Of a stretch of DNA of 10,994 nucleotides, positions 7,894 to 10,994 are shown piece after piece. Origin of the DNA: DASQWC01 sp035640475. Lineage in GTDB: Bacteria; Actinomycetota; JAICYB01. The position numbers and the translations under genes were made by a program. The DNA lies in NCBI GenBank assembly GCA_035640475.1, contig DASQWC010000033.1, positions 1-10,994 on the forward strand, written 5' to 3'. Numbering within the stretch: position 1 is the first letter of the stretch; the number at the start of each line of letters is the position of its first letter. A model generated the notes under the pieces. It saw nothing but the letters and a program-made list of their open reading frames with translations. It had not been told where the DNA came from and ran no database searches.

Positions 7894-9153
7894 GTGAAGA
7901 AGATTCTCTACGTCATCCTCGACGGCCTCGGCGACGAGCCGCACCCCGACCTCGGCGGCAAGACGCCTCTCGAAGCTGCGAAGACGCCGAACCTCGACTC
8001 GATCGCGAAGCGTGGAAGGCTGGGCTCGGTCGTCACCGTCGGCGAGGGAATCGCACCGGAATCCGACATCGCCGTGTTCGCGATCCTCGGCTACGACCCG
8101 CACACGCAGCATGCCGGCCGCGGCCCCCTGGAAGCGCTCGGTGTCGGACTGGAGATGCGCGACGGCGATCTGGCTTGGCGGGCGAACTTTGCGACGATCG
8201 ACGACGGCGACACGATCGTCGATCGCCGCGCCGGCCGTGACTTGTCGACCGAGGAGGCGAAGGCACTAGCCGACGCCGTCAACGCCGGCGTGCAGCTCGA
8301 AGGTGCCGAGGCGTCGTTTCTCGCGACGTCCGAACACCGTGCCGTCCTGCACATCCGCGCCGGCGATCCGATCGTCGCCGAGATCTCGAATTCGGATCCC
8401 GCGTACGAACGCCGCGGATCACTCGGTGTCGCCCTCGAGACGTTCGAGCCGCATCCGAAGCTCTGTGCGCCGCTGAACGACTCCGAAGGCGCGCGACTGG
8501 GAGCTGAGCTTACAAACGCGTGGGTCGCAGCTTCGCAGCCGATCCTCGCAAGACACGACGTGAACCGCGCTCGTGAAGCGAGAGGACGCCCGCCCGGGAA
8601 CATCGTTCTCGTACGCGACGCCGGCGATCACGTCCCAGTCGTCGAGAAGCTTTCGGATCGATTTGGGATGTCGTTCGCGTGCTTCGCGGAGATGCCGGTC
8701 GAGATCGGGATCTCGAGGGTCACCGGCATGGAGCCGATCCTCGTGACGTCACCGGACGACGCAGAAGGCTACTCGAAGCTTGCCGAACGCGCGCTCGAGG
8801 CTCTCGATGGATACGACGCGCTGTATGTGCACCTCAAGGGCCCCGACGTTCCGGCTCACGACGGACGAGCCAATGACAAGCGCGATGTTGTCGCGATGAT
8901 CGACGAGGGCTACTTCGGCACGATCCTTCCCGAGCTCGGGAACGCCGTCGTCGTCGCAGTGACGGCCGACCACTCGACGTCGTGCGTTCGCAAAGCACAC
9001 ACCGCCGACCCCGTGCCGCTGGTCGTTGCCGGCAGCATGGTCACATCGGACGGCTCGCGTGCGTACTCCGAGTCCGAGGCGGCCGGAGGATCGCTGGGGC
9101 GATTGAAGGGGACCGACGTGCTGCCGATGCTCGTCGAGATGGCCCGAAACTAG
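7894..9153 (+). CDS. apgM: Archaeal-type 2,3-bisphosphoglycerate-independent phosphoglycerate mutase
   Basis: Interconverts 3- and 2-phosphoglycerate without a bisphosphoglycerate cofactor, using two divalent metals and a phosphoserine intermediate. 419 residues, typical of ApgM (about 400-430) and shorter than bacterial GpmI (about 510). It belongs to the alkaline phosphatase superfamily: metal ligand D10 in ILDGLGD, GKTPLEAAKTPNLD (22-35), the nucleophile Ser57 in PESDIAVF followed by ILGYDP, HLKGPDVPAHDG (313-324) with D318 and H322, TADHSTSC (357-364) with D359 and H360, and KAHTADPVPL with H369. The central insert (about 90-260) matches the phosphoglycerate-mutase lid domain in size. GTG start with AAGG 6 nt upstream, at the foot of a hairpin. 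It follows tpiA by 82 bp and completes the lower-glycolysis block; secG starts 24 bp after it. Confidence 0.92.
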   Translation: MKKILYVILDGLGDEPHPDLGGKTPLEAAKTPNLDSIAKRGRLGSVVTVGEGIAPESDIAVFAILGYDPHTQHAGRGPLEALGVGLEMRDGDLAWRANFATIDDGDTIVDRRAGRDLSTEEAKALADAVNAGVQLEGAEASFLATSEHRAVLHIRAGDPIVAEISNSDPAYERRGSLGVALETFEPHPKLCAPLNDSEGARLGAELTNAWVAASQPILARHDVNRAREARGRPPGNIVLVRDAGDHVPVVEKLSDRFGMSFACFAEMPVEIGISRVTGMEPILVTSPDDAEGYSKLAERALEALDGYDALYVHLKGPDVPAHDGRANDKRDVVAMIDEGYFGTILPELGNAVVVAVTADHSTSCVRKAHTADPVPLVVAGSMVTSDGSRAYSESEAAGGSLGRLKGTDVLPMLVEMARN

Positions 9154-9164
9154 AGAACTATTGA

Positions 9165-9170
9165 TAGCCT
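9165..9170 (+). promoter_or_regulatory. Putative -10 element (TAGCCT) of secG, leaderless arrangement
   Basis: TAGCCT followed by exactly 7 nt and the secG GTG, the same hexamer and spacing as at uvrC (TAGCCTT is shared). No Shine-Dalgarno precedes secG, which is consistent with a leaderless transcript starting at the GTG. Confidence 0.5.
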
Positions 9171-9177
9171 TTCCGCC

Positions 9178-9405
9178 GTGATCAACATCGTCCTCGTATC
9201 GATACACGTCGTCGCGTCCTTGCTGCTCGTGCTGTTCATCCTGCTTCACTCGGGACGCGGCACCGGCTTGTCCGACGTGTTCGGCGGCGGCGGCGGAATG
9301 ATGGGCGCGACGGGCGCCGTCGAGAGAAATCTCGACCGCATCACGATCGCTGCGGCCATCGTGTTCGCATTTACGACGATCCTTCTCGGCCTCCGTCTCA
9401 GCTGA
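9178..9405 (+). CDS. secG: Preprotein translocase subunit SecG
   Basis: Small accessory subunit of the SecYEG protein-conducting channel in the cytoplasmic membrane. 75 residues with the standard topology: membrane helix 1 at about 2-24, the conserved cytoplasmic loop LLHSGRGTGLSDVFGGGGG (22-40), and membrane helix 2 at about 52-73. GTG start with no Shine-Dalgarno, 7 nt after a TAGCCT -10-like box. Position after the triose-phosphate genes is the usual actinobacterial location. Its TGA overlaps the next gene's apparent start. Confidence 0.95.
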   Translation: MINIVLVSIHVVASLLLVLFILLHSGRGTGLSDVFGGGGGMMGATGAVERNLDRITIAAAIVFAFTTILLGLRLS

Positions 9406-10955
9406 TCCAGCTTCGTCGGCGCCGGGCCCCCGCACTCTGCGCGCTTCTGGTTGCCGTCACGGTTGGATGCGGGCGCGAGAAACCCGCACAACCGACACCG
9501 GCTCCAACCGTCTCGGGAGACGTTCTCCGTTTCGCGTATCCGGCCGAGCCGCCGACGCTCGATCCGCTGGCCGCCGGCGGCGGATCGTTCGCGACGCGCG
9601 ACATCCTGCGCCCCGTGCTTCCCGCACTCTTTCGGCTGAACGCGGCGCTGCGCCCCGAACCCGAGCTCGCCGTCCGATGGCCGCGTGCCGCCGATATCCG
9701 GCTCGACCCCTTCTCGGTCACGCTCCGCTTGCGGGTCGCAGCCTGGAGCGACGGGGCTCCCATCACCGCGGAGGACGTCCGCTTCAGCTTCGACAAGCTC
9801 AAAGGCGGGCCGACCGGGTATCGGTACCGGTCGCTGCGTGATGTCGAAGTCCGCGGGCCCCGGACGCTGACGCTGCACTTCGACCGCCCCGTGCGCAGAT
9901 GGTGGGCACTGTTCTCGCTGGACGACATGGTGCTGCCGGCACACGCGTACTCGCCCGCGTGGGCGCAGCGCCCGACCGTCTCGGGTGGACCGTTCGAGGT
10001 CGCCGAGTGGACCGAGGGTCTGCGCGTTCGCCTCGTTCGCAACAACTCGTATTGGGGGCCGAAAGCCGTGCTCGCCGGCATCGACGTCCTGTTCGTCCCA
10101 AACGATGAGACGAGGTTCCAGCTGCTCGAGCGCGGAGAGCTCGACGCGTTCTTCTCGGAAGGCGACGTGAACATGGGACGGCGTTCGCGTGCCCGTGGAT
10201 ACCTGCGCACCGGTGGAGCGCTCACCGGCGAAAAGGCGGCGAGCGGTGCCTGGGGACCCACGTGGTGGGAGCTCAACCTGAGGCGAGATCTCGGCGCCGG
10301 CGTGACGCAGGCGGCGATCGAGGCCGCCGACCCCTCGCTCGTCGCCGAGATCCTCGAGGACTCGGCGGCGCCGATGGACGGCATCCCGGCCTCGTTCCCC
10401 GTGCCCAGCGGCTCGATTGCCGGGACGTGGTCGGGCCGCGGGAACCTCGACGAGGCTCGCGCGCAGGCGGCCCGTGGCGGGAGAAGGGCTTTCGACCTCT
10501 CGTTCCCGCGCTCGTCGGCGAGCTCGATCGCAGCCTTTCTTCACTTCCGCCTGCGTGAGCTCGGCATCACCGTCGAGCTCGTCGGTCTGGAGGAGGACGC
10601 CTTCGAGCGATCGCTCGACAACGGCAGCGCAGCGCCGGCGGTGATCCGGCTCCGCCGCGGCGCCGACGCCCCGGACGTCGCCGCGTACGCGTCGTCCTCC
10701 AACGAGCCCGGGTCGGCGCCCGTCGACGACTTCATCGTGGGGGCCCAGACGGCAGGGGCCGGCGCAGCCAGACGCGTCGGGGTTGCGCCGGCGCCGTGGC
10801 GGCAGGCGCAAGACGGCATCGAGGGCGCGGGCACGGCCGCGCCGCTCGCGCGGGTCCGGTCATGGATCGTGGGGCGGGACGGCCTGGCTGGACCACAGGC
10901 ACTCGGCGCCCTTCCGGGGCCACTTTGGAACGTTACGACCTGGCGTTTCGTTTAA
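9405..10955 (+). CDS. ABC transporter substrate-binding lipoprotein, peptide-binding (SBP_bac_5) family, apparent ATC or CTG start
   Basis: Extracytoplasmic solute receptor, probably for oligopeptides or similar solutes. No permease or ATPase gene is in the window, so the ligand is unknown. The reading frame opens with a lipoprotein signal: QLRRRRAPALCALLVAVTVGC, a basic n-region, hydrophobic core and lipobox-like TVGC at Cys22, then a Pro-rich linker. Family landmarks follow: LRFAYPAEPPTLDP, WSDGAPITAEDVRFSFDKL, SGGPFEVAEWTEGLRVRLVRNNSYWG and the C-terminal GLAGPQALGALPGPLWNVTTWRF. About 516 residues, full length. The first ordinary start is GTG 9615, which would delete the signal peptide and first strand. 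The frame instead begins at ATC 9405 overlapping the secG stop (TGATC), or CTG 9402 (CTGA). Probably translationally coupled to secG. The C-terminal third is Ala/Arg-rich (about 455-490) and fits the family poorly there. Confidence 0.88.
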   Translation: MQLRRRRAPALCALLVAVTVGCGREKPAQPTPAPTVSGDVLRFAYPAEPPTLDPLAAGGGSFATRDILRPVLPALFRLNAALRPEPELAVRWPRAADIRLDPFSVTLRLRVAAWSDGAPITAEDVRFSFDKLKGGPTGYRYRSLRDVEVRGPRTLTLHFDRPVRRWWALFSLDDMVLPAHAYSPAWAQRPTVSGGPFEVAEWTEGLRVRLVRNNSYWGPKAVLAGIDVLFVPNDETRFQLLERGELDAFFSEGDVNMGRRSRARGYLRTGGALTGEKAASGAWGPTWWELNLRRDLGAGVTQAAIEAADPSLVAEILEDSAAPMDGIPASFPVPSGSIAGTWSGRGNLDEARAQAARGGRRAFDLSFPRSSASSIAAFLHFRLRELGITVELVGLEEDAFERSLDNGSAAPAVIRLRRGADAPDVAAYASSSNEPGSAPVDDFIVGAQTAGAGAARRVGVAPAPWRQAQDGIEGAGTAAPLARVRSWIVGRDGLAGPQALGALPGPLWNVTTWRFV

Positions 10956-10986
10956 CACCGCTGGTTCACTTGTGTAACGAGACGCC
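10942..10986 (+). terminator. Hairpin spanning the stop codon of the substrate-binding protein gene, possible terminator
   Basis: GGCGTTTCGTT (10942-10952) pairs with AACGAGACGCC (10976-10986) over 11 bp with one G-U. After a 2-nt bulge, ACAC (10955-10958) pairs with GTGT (10972-10975), leaving a 13-nt loop. The TAA stop (10953-10955) is inside the structure. The sequence after it (TGTTAACC) has only a weak T content and the window ends, so intrinsic termination is plausible but not shown. Confidence 0.4.
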
Positions 10987-10994
10987 TGTTAACC

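Noticed and set aside
9246..10811. 521-codon open frame on the minus strand opposite secG and the substrate-binding protein gene
   Set aside because: Low-complexity Arg/Gly/Pro composition with no domain, while the plus strand carries a well-supported lipoprotein. A GC-driven shadow.

Overview
The window looks like a chromosomal segment of a high-GC member of the Actinomycetota, probably an uncultured lineage. Four things suggest this: GC-rich third codon positions, many GTG starts, TANNNT-type -10 boxes placed so that transcripts would be leaderless, and the order uvrC - rapZ - gap - pgk - tpiA - secG, which is the conserved actinobacterial arrangement. I cannot place it below phylum from sequence alone.

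Layout, left to right. Bases 1-1000 (minus strand) hold the N-terminal 333 codons of egtA, the gamma-glutamylcysteine ligase of ergothioneine synthesis, which runs off the left edge. A divergent intergenic region of about 160 bp follows, containing a 12-bp perfect palindrome. All later genes lie on the plus strand: an endonuclease/exonuclease/phosphatase-fold hydrolase (1158-1940); uvrC (1963-3867), apparently leaderless; rapZ (3864-4748, ATGA overlap); then the lower-glycolysis block gap (4785-5819), pgk (5819-6979), tpiA (7044-7811) and an archaeal-type cofactor-independent phosphoglycerate mutase, apgM (7894-9153). secG (9178-9405) follows with its own leaderless-type promoter, then a lipoprotein substrate-binding protein of the peptide ABC-transporter family (9405-10955) and a hairpin spanning its stop codon.

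The glycolytic genes encode consecutive steps around the triose stage: TpiA (DHAP to GAP), Gap (GAP to 1,3-BPG), Pgk (1,3-BPG to 3-PG with ATP formation) and ApgM (3-PG to 2-PG). RapZ upstream is a nucleotide-binding regulator often linked to cell-envelope sugar metabolism. The two genes usually found between rapZ and gap in actinobacteria (yvcK/cofD and whiA) are absent.

The most unusual signals are in how translation seems to be controlled. (1) pgk and the substrate-binding protein gene lack any ATG, GTG or TTG where the protein must begin. Both instead have ATC exactly in the stop-start overlap (TAATC and TGATC in place of TAATG and TGATG). (2) The gap Shine-Dalgarno lies in the 3' arm of a perfect 9-bp hairpin that begins at the rapZ stop codon. 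(3) Ahead of apgM, a perfect four-tract G-quadruplex motif overlaps a 15-bp GNRA-capped hairpin reaching into the ribosome-binding site, so the two folds exclude each other. (4) uvrC and secG share an identical TAGCCT-N7-GTG promoter-start arrangement.
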